Shown: positions 21,386 to 35,720 of the stretch, one piece after another | Layout of the letters: each line of letters starts with the position of its first letter | Numbering within the stretch: the stretch's first letter is position 1 | Origin: Steromphala cineraria | Lineage: Eukaryota > Mollusca > Gastropoda > Trochida > Trochidae | Length of the DNA: 64,000 bases | NCBI GenBank assembly: GCA_916613615.1 | Contig: OU744728.1 | Span: forward strand, 36,292,450-36,356,449 | Direction: 5' to 3' | Position numbers and translations under genes: made by a program | The notes under the pieces: generated by a model | What the model was told of the DNA's origin: nothing | Databases searched by the model: none | The model's input: only the letters and a program-made list of their open reading frames with translations

Positions 21386-21577
21386 TCATTTCACTTGAGC
21401 ACTGATCTTACACACAGAAAACCTCATGTATCCGTGAGTTTCCGCAATGATTCTCCTGTCTACTATTTGTCTCTCTGCTTCCTTATCTCTACGTCCGATC
21501 CATGACATACAGGTATAATCATAACAACATTCGCCTGAGCACAGGCACATTACAATCATAATCACTATCCATCTTCC
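21386..21577 (-). other. Possible upstream ORF of the WSCD-like gene
   Basis: A 64-codon minus-strand frame starting with ATG lies just upstream of exon 1. If the transcript starts beyond 21580, it would be in the 5' leader. It starts MGRWIVIMIVMCLCSG, a hydrophobic stretch, but there is no family match and chance is likely. Confidence 0.15.
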
Positions 21578-21579
21578 CA

Positions 21580-22724
21580 TTAGCGGGATTCACTTTCTTC
21601 TCTCTACTGCAGAGACCTAACTCCTCATACTGACATGCATTCGCATTTTGGCCTGTATGTAACACTGCAAGCTATACATACCGAACTGTGTTCAACCTTT
21701 CATTACACTTTCCAGGCTCTTTCAACTTCCGCGTACCACCATTGCAGTGTAAATATATCCCTCTAATCAGCGATATGCCAGAATGCATTACTGATTTATA
21801 CACTGAGTGAAATGAGCGCCTGTCAGTTTTCTCTCCGGTGAACTGTCTACCGGTGCATAAGCCTATCTCTGCGACCCTCTCATGAGTTCATTTAAATTAA
21901 AAAAGAGAGCAGTTGAAGGTAGAATTTGGTAATCTTGAATAACAGCAGGGACTTGAAATCTGGCAATGAAATGTTAAGCAAAGAACCAGACAATAACGAT
22001 AGAAATAAACAAGTCCTTTGACCTCGTTACTTATATAATTCTTATCTAATAGATCATATACAACTTGATTAACCTGTTTAGATGGTATGATTGTTGTTGG
22101 TGAGAAATACTAACGACAGCTGATTCATGAAACTGTAAAACAGAGTTTGTTTAGGAGACCTACATATGCATTTTGAATAACATTATTTGATGATAAAAAC
22201 AAATATTTCTTTTATGCCTGTAACGTTTTGCCTTCGTTGCAAGCGAAATTATCCAAAGGCGTAAGCCAGGTTTATCAAATTGGTTGTAAAGTTTTCTTAA
22301 GGGAATATATCAAACGAAACATTCCTTTAAGAAAAACGTTGAAAAGTTATACTGTCAAAACTACATAAAATGTCCTGTTCTTACGCATTCAGACAAAACA
22401 TACATTTCATTAATATTCCGGAATATTTTTCAGAAGATAATAATATCTAAATGTAAAAGCTATTAAGTGAAAGATCCAAATATATCCTAAACAGGTGATT
22501 AATAAGTTTAGAATTTTTGATATCAGGTTATGTCTAAATGTTGAATCATGAATTCATGTGAAATAGATTACATGTTGTTCTCCCCATTCACGAAATTATC
22601 TAAATATTACGTAATCACTACACTACTTAATTGAAATATAGGATGCACTCAAGATCGGGTAAATAAATGAAGAGGAATTTTCATATATGTGGTTGAGATT
22701 ACAAGAACATGATGCATCAATTTA
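21580..22724. other. Upstream flank of the WSCD-like gene
   Basis: Presumed promoter side of the sulfotransferase gene. No TATA box or CpG-dense region could be assigned with confidence. Confidence 0.35.
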
Positions 22725-25555
22725 TTGCATGCAAGGAGCAATCTATTTGTAGCTGTTACTGATTACCAAGCTGTCAACATTATCACACAAAGTAGCATTA
22801 CCATGATAATTGGAACACAAGTTCAGGTTTTTCATGTCTTCAAGAGTCAACTGAACTATGTTTCTAATTCTAAAGATCCATGTGTTAACGCTTTTGAAAA
22901 CCACGCCTTTCAAAAAACGTCGTTCAAAATCTCTAGATGAGATAGGATAGTGAAAATGACCAGTTTGCTTGTTTCAAAAACAACTTACAGACAAAATGAT
23001 TTAAATTGATAACATCTAAACAAAATAATTAAATTTCATAATGTGTTTATTCCAATACCAAAGATTATGATACAAAATCACAGTCATAATATTATAAGTA
23101 TCATACTTTGATGTTTGAAATTGTGAGTACCTTTTAACAAATGATGAGCATATCACAAGGGTTCGTAGTCATTTCAATTCATTTACAGGATTTTGTTTTG
23201 TACTCTTTTTAATATCTTTTCTTTTGCCTCTGAGTGTATATCAGTAAAATGGCAAGTATAAACCAACTAAATCGCATGTAGATGTGACATAATTATGTTC
23301 CATCTTATTTCTGACATTATCCCGCAAATACCATACTGATGAGCATTCATTTCCCAAAAACGAATTCAGCATTGCAGAAGGTGTTTTTGTAATGGAATTT
23401 ATGGCATTATAAAGATGTATAAAGGAAAAGGCACCTCTATAGCTCCATTTTATTCAATTGAACATGTTTTATCCAGATTCCAGAAATAGTCTCCGTCGGG
23501 AACATCAAAGGAAATCGTCGGAATTGGAACGAAATTAGTACTGTTTTAATTAATCAAAAATATAACATGATCAAAAGTCTAAAAATAACATAATATCATT
23601 TTACATAAACTTTCAGTCCTTAACAAAGTAAAACAATTTCAAAATATAATCATTTCTGTTGTTATACAACACTTGTGATGTAAATAATCGTAATGATACA
23701 AGTTCCCATAATATTATGATTAGATACGGCGCAATTAGGTATTACTTATTCATGTGAATATCTGCCATTTCTATAAATATTTCAGGTGTTTCCGCGGAAC
23801 CTTTATGTAGAGTTAATTGGCTTATGTTAGTTGGACTCATTTCTCATCTTACCTCCAAGATGAAGGGAATTTAAGGCTATATTAGTGTTAAAGGAATTTG
23901 CTGTCCTAAAGTGTAGCCAGTTTAAATCTTAGTCAATACCAATATGTTTATAGGTAAGAAGTACGTTCAGTTCCTCTGTTTATCATAAGTGACAGAGGAG
24001 ACAGACCGGTATGATTAAGTACATTAATAGTCTTTGTTTTCCATTTTCGTTATTTCATCTATTATGTACCAATGTTATGATTCCTCGTTGAATAGTATTA
24101 CTTTTTAAAATGCCCTACATTATTGAACAAGTGGCTAATTTCGAGTTTAATAAGGTTCTCATGTAAACAAAAGGGTTATTTCAAGTTTGTCATTCAAAAT
24201 GCAAAAGTTTGTTAGTAAGATATAATGTACATTTCTAAACAGGTGTGTCTGTTTAAGAAATGATAAGCCATACAAATTACTATGTAACAGTTTAATACAA
24301 TTGTATTAAAACTTTAAAACCCCAAAATATTTCTAAATATGTAATGAAATGTAACAATACATGTAAGATATTTTCATGTGTAGTTCGAATGACTTATCCT
24401 GATAATCAATTGCTATATGATATTGTATTGTTTCTCTCATGTAATGTTACATTGTACATGTTAAATAAATGTAGCAAGATAATATGTTAATTTCAGCATT
24501 CATCAAGTATGGTAAAAGTGTAACTTAAACTTTAATTTAACGTGACTGTTTTTTATAATAACACTAAATGATTTTTGGTTTGACATTTTGAGAAATGAAT
24601 TAAGACATTCAAGATCTTGCCATTGGCTGAGGTTTCTGTAACAGTCAATCTTTCGAACAAATATGGCAAATACTTTTATGTATATAATACTGCAATAGTC
24701 ATTTTATATTATTGTTCACCTTATACCGTATTGTCTTTTCAAATAACACCTGGTAAAAAGATAACCTCGACTAACAATTAAACCTACCAAGGACCATGCT
24801 ATTCAGACTCCAAAGCACAGGACAATACAAGTATACTGTAAAGCAACAGACGAATCAACTGATAAGCTCGCTGATATACCATGTTTATGAGGTTCTCTCA
24901 AACACCCTGTTGTTAAACAATGGGATGATAATTGAAATGTCAGAATATTTGGACAGAGAACTGACCACATGAGTCTAGTTCTGATGTTGAGTAATGAAGG
25001 TGATTCATAGTTGCTAGATTCAAGTCCTGAAGTTAGGTTAGATACGCACAAATGTTTATGCTTCTTTTGGTTTGTAAATAAGTGTGATGTTTAAGCTAAA
25101 CATGGCCTTAAAATTGTTTATAATTTCAATGACTTTATAATCGTTATATCCGAATGGAAAAGGTCACTTAAAAAAGCCTTTCGTTTCATATGTTTCCTTG
25201 TTGTTTATAAATGACAAACAATTTGTACGCATTTATTGGGAAGTAATCCGCCATAAGGAATGATCATTTCTGATAATGAAATAAATGTCATCGTGTGACA
25301 TTTTCTTTTAATGTTTTCACACAATGACTCATCGTCATAAACATATGTTGTGCATGAATTCGTCAATGTTTTTTCTGTTTTATTTGTTAGGATTACATTT
25401 TTGATAAGAAGATGAAAACCATCCCATACCAACCATACTGTGTTCAGAATTTTGAACGTTGTTATATTGTTGCATATGTTTCATTGATAATGCTATATGA
25501 TCATCATTTTGCACACATTGAATCTTTTCTTTAAATGTCGTGCCGAAGAACGTTT
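22725..25555. repeat. Local duplicated block, weak left part of copy B
   Basis: Patchy resemblance to 1-1248. In addition 25140-25340 resembles 26590-26780 and 2840-3000: each carries AAAAGGTCACTT-like, GGAAGT(G/A)AT(C/T)CG and GACATTTTCTTTTAAT words. No gene recognised. Confidence 0.4.
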
Positions 25556-27180
25556 GAAGTGGCATAAATAACCCTCTTCTAGAAAAAGTCATTTCCGATC
25601 TTACCTTTAAGCAAAAAAGTCAAAAGAAGATTAAAAGCGTGACTAGATATCAAAGAAGCCTGCAATAATCACCATAATTACGTTAAGGAAATATATACGT
25701 ATAGGGCAAGACTTGGTGAAAAGTTAAATGTGAAAGGTTCTTTCTTTGCATAGGTTAAGTAGTTGAAGCGCAGATGTGATATTTTCGTGACGTTTTTGTT
25801 ATTAGTTCTTCATTCACATTCTCCAATGGTTTGATTGAATCAGGAATCTGTGTTATGTTTTTCTGTACAAGGTTTGATTTTTTTGTAGATAAAGATGAAG
25901 TTTTAGATATGTTAATGAACAAAAATATTTTCACTTCAATCACTGAGTTTTAACTTTTAACTGCCAAAAAACATTGTATAATGATCTAAGTTTCATTACG
26001 ATGAAGAAGTAAACGCAATGACATTAAATAAATAGTAAACTAGGTTGCAAAAAATCCAAATTATTTATTGTATAATATTCATCAATAAAAAAAAGAACGA
26101 AAAAAACGAGAGAATTTTGTTGTCGCCCTTCAACACATTTCTCGAAACTTGCAAAATGAAACCTTTTGGAAGTTCCTTCACCACAAATTATTTGATTATA
26201 AACTTGAGACCGGATTTCTTCAAGGGTTGAGATAGCTCCATGAATGTTTGATTAACGTTATGCTATTGACTGAGAAGTGGCACATGCTTAAGAAGGTTCG
26301 TGAGAAGATGATTTTTGTGCATGATCATCAGTTCTGGCTCTAGTAAGTTGAAGGCTTTGACATCAAACGGATATTGGTTCTATGACATCAAGTGAAATTA
26401 TTTTCTTTGAACTGTAGAAGCCCCCTTGGGGCTATTGATTGATTCTGCTTATAGTTAATCATAGTTTTGCTCCCTTCAAGAATAGCATTTCTTAGTACAT
26501 GACAGGAGGTAGGGTGGTCGTTAGTGTGGTTTTTGAGTCAATTACGGGTTAAAACTTGTTTCTTGTTTCCAATAACGTCTATATTGTTATATCAAAATGC
26601 AAAAGGTCACTTGCAAAAGCCTTCCGTGTTATATTTTAATTGGATATGATACATGTATATGATAAATGATGTGCACGCATTGATTGGAAAGTGATTCGAC
26701 TTGCCATTTCTGATTATAGAAATAAATGTCATGTTGTGACATTTTCTTTTAATATTTTTTCCCAATGTCTCCTAAACAAATGTTGTGTGTGAATACGTCA
26801 ATGATTTTCGATGTTGGTGACCGTTCTTCGATGTTGGTGACCGTTCTTCGTGCGAATAAAATGATGCCGGTTTAGATGTTCATGGCTCTGTGAAAAGTTC
26901 ACTGTGAGCGTCATAATCAATTATCTGAATTTTTTAAAAATATTTTAAACAGTCTTACTTGTCAGTGATTACAGTCAAGACCAGAGTATGTAGAATTTTT
27001 TAACGTTGCATTAATTTTGCATCTGCTTCATTGATTTATTTATGATAAACATTCTGTACACATTAAAGTGATCATAAATTGGAAAATGAAGATGATAAAG
27101 TGACAAATATGGATGATAAAGTTAGAACATGAGCTTAAAATTTCCCTCTCGGAAAAATAAATGAATCAAAAATACCATTA
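25556..27180. repeat. Dispersed duplicated non-coding block, copy B
   Basis: Best match to copy A (1249-2460), colinear over more than 1 kb, with indels of up to several hundred bases. Ends near ACATTCTGTACACATTAA, seen in both. Includes a 20-base perfect direct repeat at 26809-26848. Confidence 0.65.
26809..26848. repeat. Two-copy 20-bp direct repeat
   Basis: A unit beginning CGATGTTGGTGACCG is present twice in tandem. Confidence 0.85.
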
Positions 27181-30100
27181 TCTACACAAATGTACAAATA
27201 TAGATTCATTCAATAGTGTCAGATTTGCATACTTTAAGGCAAAGTTTGCATGCAATTTAAACCCTCTAAACAAGTGAGTGTGCGAAAGCTTACGAGATTA
27301 ATGCAGAAAAGTGGAAAATGTATGTTGGCCTTTTTGCATTGGGAATCCAAACCCCCAGGATATTTGGCCCATTCTGTCACTATGTCTTCTGTTAAAGCAA
27401 GCTAAATATTCTAAATTACTCTTGTGTCATTTATGGTGTAAAAGCAAAGATAACAATTTGTCTTTCATTTCTTATTACACTTTATATCAATTGGAATAAA
27501 TCAACCGGAAATATTCAATCTTTGAACACTTCAATGTGCAAATGTATATATAACAGTACAGTTTCTGGAATTTTGCAGAGTTACAGCCACTGTAATGCCA
27601 CAATAGGCAAACCAAGAATTTGTTTACCAACATTTGACATGCACTGATGTTGCACATGTTGGCCGATTCGGAGGAAGAAACTTGATGATGTTGGCAGCAA
27701 ATGCAAGGGAACTTAACTGCCTTTTGGTATAGAGATAACATTTTACAGCGTCCCCTACTTCCATTTTACGACCCTCTGATGCATGTGTTTCAGAAGGGCA
27801 ATTCCAGACCCCATACATTACGCATCATCATTAAAATCCTCAGAAACCTAAAATTACTTTCTTCCCTGGCCCTCTAAATCACCTGATGTAACTCTATTGA
27901 ATTCCTCTGGCATATTCTAGGCAGACGGTGCTCCACACAAACGGGGGTCATAATAAGTACTGACGTCTCAGACGTCGTCACGTTATTAAATGACGTCGTA
28001 GTGACATTAGAGAATCATTCTCTGACTATTTCCTAACAAAGTTGCATTTAAATAAAGCACCTCTTTGGATTTTTTTAGTCATTTTAGATCCATATCTAGT
28101 TGATAGTTTCAAATACATAATTACAATAGTCGACAAAACTATGTCAAAGGCTTTTTTTTTATTTTTCCCATTTATTCAACCATAATATACCTGCCTTCTA
28201 CTAGTGTCTATATTTTTACAAGTCATTTCACAGAAAACAGAGAAGCAAATTGAACATATTATGAATGCTAGTTACTTATAAACTTCCTTGTTTTTTCCCT
28301 TTTTTCTGAGGACGAACTTACAAGGAAAATACATACATTCATGATAACAGAATCTTGCCTACTGAAAAATAGTTGATAGGTTACTTTTATGTTCGCCTTT
28401 TCTTATTGAAGCAATGGAAACCGTTGACTGAGAATTGGAATGTGAATTTCATTATATTGAATTACACTAAAACAAAAATATTGTTTACATGATACGATTG
28501 TGAGCAGTTAATTTCTTTTCTGAATTCTTGACATTTTGAACATAATGCAATAATATCCCTTGATTATAAATTGTAAAGAATGTTTTGAAAGGAAATTCAA
28601 AATGAGACACAATGCTTATATTTAAAAGAAATAAAAACACAGTATGTACACATTATTGCCTTAAGACTAAAAACCTTATAACCACCTTTTTGGCCAACTT
28701 CATTTATACAATAAACTAAAAAATGGCTAATTTGGACGGTAAAACAGTATGTATTACATATACATGTACAGTCCATGTCAAGTGACACCAGTATGTTTAT
28801 TTTTTGTTTGACTTTGTTTTTGTAAATCTCCGTAGTTTGATCTATCCTTTCCTAATTTGTTTTCGCTAATAACTTCGTAGTGACTGAGAATTGACTATGT
28901 ATTGTTAGGCAAAATGAATATCCCACAAGCGTGCATTGACCAGGTCTGCTGTCTCCATGTTTGTCAACATGTCAAAACTGTATCTTTGACTTTGACATTT
29001 CCGGTAGTCCTTTATTAATAATGATAATATCATCAAAATCTTAATATGTTGTTACCTCAATCTACTTTCAATAAAAGCGTCTGCGGTTTGCCAGAGATAT
29101 TACTCATATTGCAAATCCTTCAAAATTATGACAGGCGTGAAAGTCAATAAGTTTGTCGTCATATATGTTGTCTAATGCATTAGAGGAGCACGTCGAAAAG
29201 AAGCAAAGTAATGATTGAAAAAATAAAACTAATGATTGGACAGGTAACATTGGAAATTAGATATTCAATAGAAGAAAAATGGGATAATGTATCTTAATAA
29301 AAAATAAAAATGTAAAGTTTTTCAAAAGTTTTTGAGAGTGGGCCTTTAACATAAAATCACACTTTGCATCTGTAACGTGCTTTCTTCAGTTTGCTAAAGT
29401 GCTTATCTAACAATTCAGATTTATATTTCGATTTTTAGTTTTGTTTTTAATTAACTGAAAATTTTCCGGATGTACATGTATCCTTCCCACAGCCATTTGA
29501 AGCTACTGACCAGTTATCTCCAGTGGCAACTCAAGTAACTTCAACATGTTGCTACAAGTCTAACATTACGTGCCTTACATGATAAACATTTGATAAATGA
29601 AGACTGTTTTATTCTCATCGCTGTCGATCTCTTCATGACAAGAGAGAGCTAAATGTACCAAAATTGTTATCCGTTTGAAGGGATCGTGTAACCTGTGGCA
29701 CTTGCGTTTCTCAACAGTCCCTTCCCATTCCTTACTTTTAAAACAATTTGTTTGTGCTTATCAAATAAAGTTCATCATCAACATTTACGTCCTACGTTTG
29801 TACATCAATGCAAATATGATTACTGGTAATGTGCGATAAAATATATATATAAATGATAAATTTTAATATTGAAGAAACACTTTATATGTGGTTAAGGCTC
29901 TCTAAAAAAGGAGATCTAAACTTGAATGATACATGTATCACTTGACAATGGTATGAAAAAATGCCAAAAACGTACTTGTGTCTTACTATGAAAATAACAT
30001 AATGTGTGGAAACTAATAAAACATGTACGTGCGCATTTTTCAAATCACTTAAACGACTATAAACACTCTTAGCGAGTGCCAAAATATAGTTTCCTTTAGC

Positions 30101-30670
30101 TCTTTTGGGAAATATAATTACGTTAATAACCACGACCGACTCGTTGTATCTGCATGTCAGTATTACTTGCTGATATGATCAACCTCTCTGGTGTCCTGCA
30201 GGCAAATCTCACATTTCATAAAATGCCCTTTCAGCTGAATTATCAGAAACATCAAAACAAAAACAGAGATCACCCATAGAGTTAAACGTGTAATTTGAAA
30301 TCATTATTTAGTTTCTCTAGGAACAAAAACATTGCACAAAAACACGAGAACAAAACCTGATGTTAGTGGCTTTAGGAGGAAGATATTTATATTATACCAC
30401 AATCAGCATCACATATTATTTATTTTTAGTTTAGATAACTCTTGATCATTAACATGTTATGTTCATAGTTCATGAACCTTTATGTTCAGAGGGCTACAAA
30501 CATATATAAATAACGCTCATGAATCTAAGGCAGAACTACCCATGAGTTCGTAAAGATGATCAAAATAGTTTCGATACCATTGACATTCTTACGAAAACGT
30601 CATCAAGATCTGTTCATAATGTTTCTAAACATATTGATAGTCATGTGGTCAGTCTAGATGACTAAACACA
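27181..30670. other. Intergenic, no gene recognised
   Basis: Contains a small cluster of GACGTC words (27962, 27971 and 27992) beside a GAGAATCATTCTC palindrome. Otherwise featureless AT-rich sequence by eye. Confidence 0.45.
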
Positions 30671-30885
30671 CTTGAAGACCTTGTGGCTGAACTCAACACT
30701 ATAAAGTAGCCACAAGGGAACTAAGTGTCGTGAATAAATTACTATAAATGATAGATGGACCATTGTGTGCAACCAATCCATCAAGACGTCGGTGAGAAAA
30801 GCCAGATGCTTCTTATGAATGAACATGAGCTCTCCGAGGTGAATTTACTATAAATGGCTGTTAAAGCATTTCGAAATTCGTGGCT
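30671..30885 (+). repeat. Exon-like non-coding module, copy 1
   Basis: Carries GTGGCTGAACTCAACAC, CAACCAATCCATCAAG, GAGAAAAGCCAGATGC and ATGAATGAACATGAGCT in this order. The last two words recur in copy 6 (55165-55350) with the following 60 bases also similar. All frames contain stops. Confidence 0.6.
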
Positions 30886-32324
30886 CATTTTATATGATGA
30901 TTAATTGTAGTCTCTATTTCTCCTAAAATCTGCAGATTACCTTCTGCAGTATAAGAATTTCATATCAGGTTAAATGGTTTTATCCTAAAATGTCCCGGGT
31001 CGATTAATGTATTTCTCTTTACATAAATGAAATCAAGTTTATAACAAGCGAACGATCATCTCAACTGTTTCTAAATAAATGATTTATGTTTTTAGGAACA
31101 TGTTTATTCTTGATCTTGATTGCGCTAATGATCACTGCCAATCTATAGAAATAAGATAGAAATACTCGTAATTGAAAAAAGCCTTTTAGACGTCTTTCAC
31201 TGATTTCAATATACATGTGATCTAGGAAATAGCAACAGCTATTGAGCTTGCAAGTGTTGACTATACAATCTACATACATTTTTCAACCTTGCAAGACACT
31301 TGATCTTATATAAATGTAAGCATTAAACTGTAAGCTTTACCAATATCAAATGACAATATTTATTTGCGTTTTGATATGTTCAGCCATTACATCACCATAC
31401 CATATTAACATCTAATTACATGACTAACCCCATTATACAGGGATTGGACAAAGTGGACGAAAATTTGAATTTGGTTTAAGTGCAGCATACTCTTAATAAA
31501 GGGGATTAAATATACAGAACGTCATACGTGTGCATTTGGGTCGTTTGTATTGAACGAGTAGATGTCAGTTTATTCTTCAATGTCATATAAAAAAGTAGGT
31601 TTTTAGCAATGCGGAATGTTGTATTACTATCATAAGATTACATGAGTATATAATAAATATTAAAATTGCTTTAACAAGTTCTAAATAAACATTTTATCAA
31701 CACACTGTATATTATCAATTCAACAAAACGATGATATATCTTATTTTAAAGCACTTTATGTGAGTATAATTAGCTCATTTACATGGCCAAATCGTTCTAT
31801 CTGTCTTCACCTAATGTATGATGTAATCAGTCTCTGCTGTTGCCTAGAAGCAAATCTCTCATTACATGGAGAGCTAAATTATCTCTTATATCACAACATT
31901 TAATGACATCAATCAAGTGATTGGAATCACTATATCTGCTCAAAAAACAATGAATAAGTTTTTGTTAACACAATACGTCCTTTATTTGTCTTTATATCCA
32001 AAATGAATTTCAGCCTTAAACATTCATGCTGGTGAAAAGATTTATCAGATTAATCTTCACCATTATTATCTCCACAAATCATTTGCTATTTTTATAATTT
32101 AAATACTATTGATTATGTATGGTATTTAATTCGCTAGAGACCCGTACATATTAACAAAGCAAGAATGTGTACAAAACATATCTAAATGCCACCAATGCAG
32201 TTAAAAGCTCTCTAAGATTCCCTTTTGTAATATATTAATGACTTTCTTATAAATGTGAATCTCATTGAGACTGTGTGGATACATGTCAGCCAGCAAATCG
32301 ATCAAAGTGATGAATACACTTGGA

Positions 32325-32530
32325 AACCTTCGCTTTGAGCTCCAAACAATGTAAGGCACTACAGAGCAAAGTACTTCTGAATAAATGTGAATATTTGTCT
32401 GTAGATGAACGATGGACTTCTTCGTGTGAAACCAATCCTTCAAGACTGTGATGAGAAGTGTTAGATGGCTTTAACCAATGATTATGAACTGTCCTCGGTA
32501 GATTTACTTGGTCTGTCAGTTTATGCTTCT
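32325..32530 (+). repeat. Exon-like non-coding module, copy 2
   Basis: Shares GTGAAACCAATCCTTCAAG and CTGTCCTCGGTAGATTTA with the other copies, at matching spacing. Confidence 0.55.
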
Positions 32531-32929
32531 AGCATTTATGGAGTTTATAAGATCATGCTAAAATAAGTGTTCAAACAAGCTCCAAAAACAAGAAAATGTG
32601 TATACTAAAGTGTATTATGTCGAGACTGATGTACCAGAACTAGATCGGCAAGGACTGTACAACACTGACAACACCAAGATGTTCTAAGAATACTCATCGT
32701 CGTAAGTTCTGTTTCAACCTCTTAATCGGGTAATCGGGTCAGTTTGTTTATGGAAACATTAGATTGCTACAAATCTTCCAGGGATGAGTTGGTACTTGCC
32801 CTAACAGAGTTTAAAGCCAAATTCCCATCAAATGATAAATATATTGTAAACCAAACATGTTCTCACTTCTGTATAGGGTGCAATGTCATTGTTACGTATA
32901 CGTGGAATTTATTTTCTTAATGTCAAAGA

Positions 32930-33990
32930 AGATTCGATTTCATGGCAACCTTTTAAAGGGCATAATTTTTTCTCATCTACTAAAAGTCAATCCAAAGCTA
33001 CATTTGAGTTAAACTGGAAAATTAAAAAACTGACTAGACATCAAAGAGACCGGAATTGGCTTGAGGCTTTTTGAATAAAAGTCATACTATTTATCATAGT
33101 TTGCTAAAAATTAAAATGCTTTAAAGGGGCAGTAGCACGTTTTTAGGGGGAATATAAGGTGATGTCAGGAACAAATGGTTCCAATTGAAAGACAATGTAT
33201 TTAAACTAAATGGAGCAGTAGTAATTCAAAAATATATAACGTTAGGTTTAGCCATGTGATTCCTTTTTCTTACACAAAATGAATTAAAGGTTCACACAAT
33301 ATGGTCGCCAATGGATTTTATGTGAATCTTCATACTTTGTCCTCTGACTATGGATGATTAGTGTGTGTAATGAGATTTTTGACACTGTCAAAATAATACA
33401 TTTAGCATTAACTTTCAATTTTCAGGGAAAATTTAAAAATATAAAAATGACTCTACCATCTCAAATCAAACGTTCAGTTTACCTTCGCTTGATGTTACAG
33501 TAGATCATTTCAAGTTCAACGAAGGTTTGGTTAATGGTGGGCTATTTAATGGGAACTGGCACAAAGCTTTGTCAAGAGCATATTTCTGTGCACATTTATA
33601 AGTTTGGGTTCTGTTAAATTAATAGCTTTTACATCAAACGGTTATCGGTTCTGTGACCTTAAAATGTAATGATTTTCTTCACCCTGAAGCCGTCATCTGA
33701 CTATTGAGTAATCCCATTTAATCTGATTTCTTGCACAGCTTTGCGTTTATTAACATCCTACTGAAGCTGTGCGTTTCGGTAATCCTATATTAATCTTACA
33801 TTATAATCATCCATCACTTTTAACAATCGATTTTGCCAAGATCTAGCTAACCATTTCGGCAGTTCTTTAGAATAAACTGAACATCAAAGCTTTTGTTTTC
33901 ACCACATGATTATTATTCGGGCATTACCTAGATGTGAATGCAGATTTCTTCAAGGGCTGTAAAGGCTCGATGAAGGTTTGATACCAGCAG
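32930..33990. repeat. Dispersed duplicated block, copy C (with MITE inserted)
   Basis: Shares GACTAGACATC, TTACATCAAACGG(T/A)TAT(C/T)GG and the TTTCTTCAAGGG landmark with copies A and B. Interrupted by the MITE at 33121. A further partial copy lies at 33826-33990. Confidence 0.5.
33121..33450 (-). mobile_element. TTAA-target MITE, copy 1, one terminus lost
   Basis: Starts TTAAAGGGGCAGTAGCACG and follows the family consensus to about 33450. The opposite terminus is missing. Confidence 0.8.
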
Positions 33991-34254
33991 GCAACGTCAG
34001 CAGTTAGTTAATGGATCGTTTACCTCAAAGCATCGTTTTTTTATAAGATATAGGTAGTGTTATTCTCATTATCAGTTTATTTTGCGAAGGCTATAAGAGT
34101 ATTTAGATACTCAGCTTAAATCCTTCATCAATAAATATAATATGAGTTTCATTCAACACAATCTCTTACAACGCTTGATTTGAATTAGTGTGGTTATGCT
34201 TTGTATTATTAAACAAAACCTTACATCCATGACTATAACCTGAACTTTTGAACC

Positions 34255-34575
34255 CGAGGTCGCGTAAATATCAGTCGATTAATTAAGAGTTAAAATCTCT
34301 GATTTCCTCATTTTTTTGAAACAAAACAAATACAAATTGACAGCGCTATATGTTTTTGACAATGTCAGCTTATTTAAAAATCGAAAACCAGAAAGCTTTG
34401 TTACTGCTGTTTCTACGAGGTCGCGTAAATATCAGTCGATTAATTAAGAGTTAAAATCTCTGATATCCTTAACTTTTGAAACAAAACAAATAAAAATTGA
34501 CAGCGCTATATGTTTTTGACAATGTCAGCTTATTTAAAAATCGAAAACCAGAAAGCTTTGTTACTGCTGTTTCTA
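34255..34575. repeat. Tandem duplication of a 161-bp unit
   Basis: Two adjacent near-identical units start at 34255 and 34416 with CGAGGTCGCGTAAATATC. They differ mainly near GATTTCCTC versus GATATCCTT. No coding content. Confidence 0.9.
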
Positions 34576-35564
34576 CGTAGAGCGTACTTTAAAAAAACCG
34601 TTTTTATATTAAAATAAAGTGTATCACATGAAAAATCTAATAGCAAACAAGTAAGTCGATACTTGATGTTTATGAAAACATTTTCTGTCTCAGATGAGTG
34701 TTTAGTCACGGAGACATTAAATAAGTTTGATGACAGTTGATAGTTTGCCTTACATTAAAGCAAAATATTTGTTTTAATGATGCGAATGAGAACGCGTTTT
34801 CGCTTTTACAATCTTGACATTTCCTTCAAATTCAATAAAACATTTTATTGTTTATGCTCATATGAATTTTGCAATACTAAATTTAAGGGGAAAAATAGTA
34901 CTAGTCAAACATAACAATACAGAACATAAAAGTTATCGTCTAAAATGTAAGAGCTTTTCGTCCCTCGAATCAAGGTCACGTTTCAAAAGGATTACCATAG
35001 CAGTTAGTTTAAGAGTCAAATATATTTTCTGCGTTACATATTTCTATGCATAGAAAATATATTAATTCAAACATCTGAGCCGAAATCTTGATGAAATGGG
35101 TTAAGTATATATACTGAAGACAAAACGGTGTAAAAGGTGTATGTCACATTAAAAACAACAATCATAACAGTCTCTTGAAGTATAGTTAGAAATAGATTTT
35201 TCGGGTTGACTTTCGAAGGAAACTGTCAACCAAACATTAGTATTTGACATAATTGTATTTTTCTCTTTCGTTACCAGCAATATGATCTTCTCTATTCTCA
35301 TTGTTTTTCTTCAATAACTTACAATTGATAAACAATAAAAGTCATGTTTGTCCGAGAGATGTTACTCATATTGCCAAACTTTGCTATTATGTGCATGCCA
35401 GTGTGTTTGCTGTCCTTTCCCTTCAGATTGATGTTAAAAATAAGTCTAAATATGGCTTGCTATTTATTATGATTACCATGAGATGTTATCATTACACTTC
35501 TGATACCTCTTCGTGATGCTACAAAATGCAATCAGACACGAAGAGACAAATGATCAATCTGACC

Positions 35565-35720
35565 TTCTGGCTGAACTCAACACTATCAGGTAGCCACCAG
35601 GGATTGTCCACAAGTGTTTCGAATAAATGACTATCGATGATCTGTTGACTACTCAATATGAATCCAATCTTTCAAGGCTAAGATGGTCACTTAGAAAAGA
35701 CAAATGAGAGAATGAATGGC
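35565..35720 (+). repeat. Exon-like non-coding module, copy 3
   Basis: Shares TGGCTGAACTCAACACTAT, GAATAAATGACTAT and AATCCAATCTTTCAAGGC with copy 1. Confidence 0.55.
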
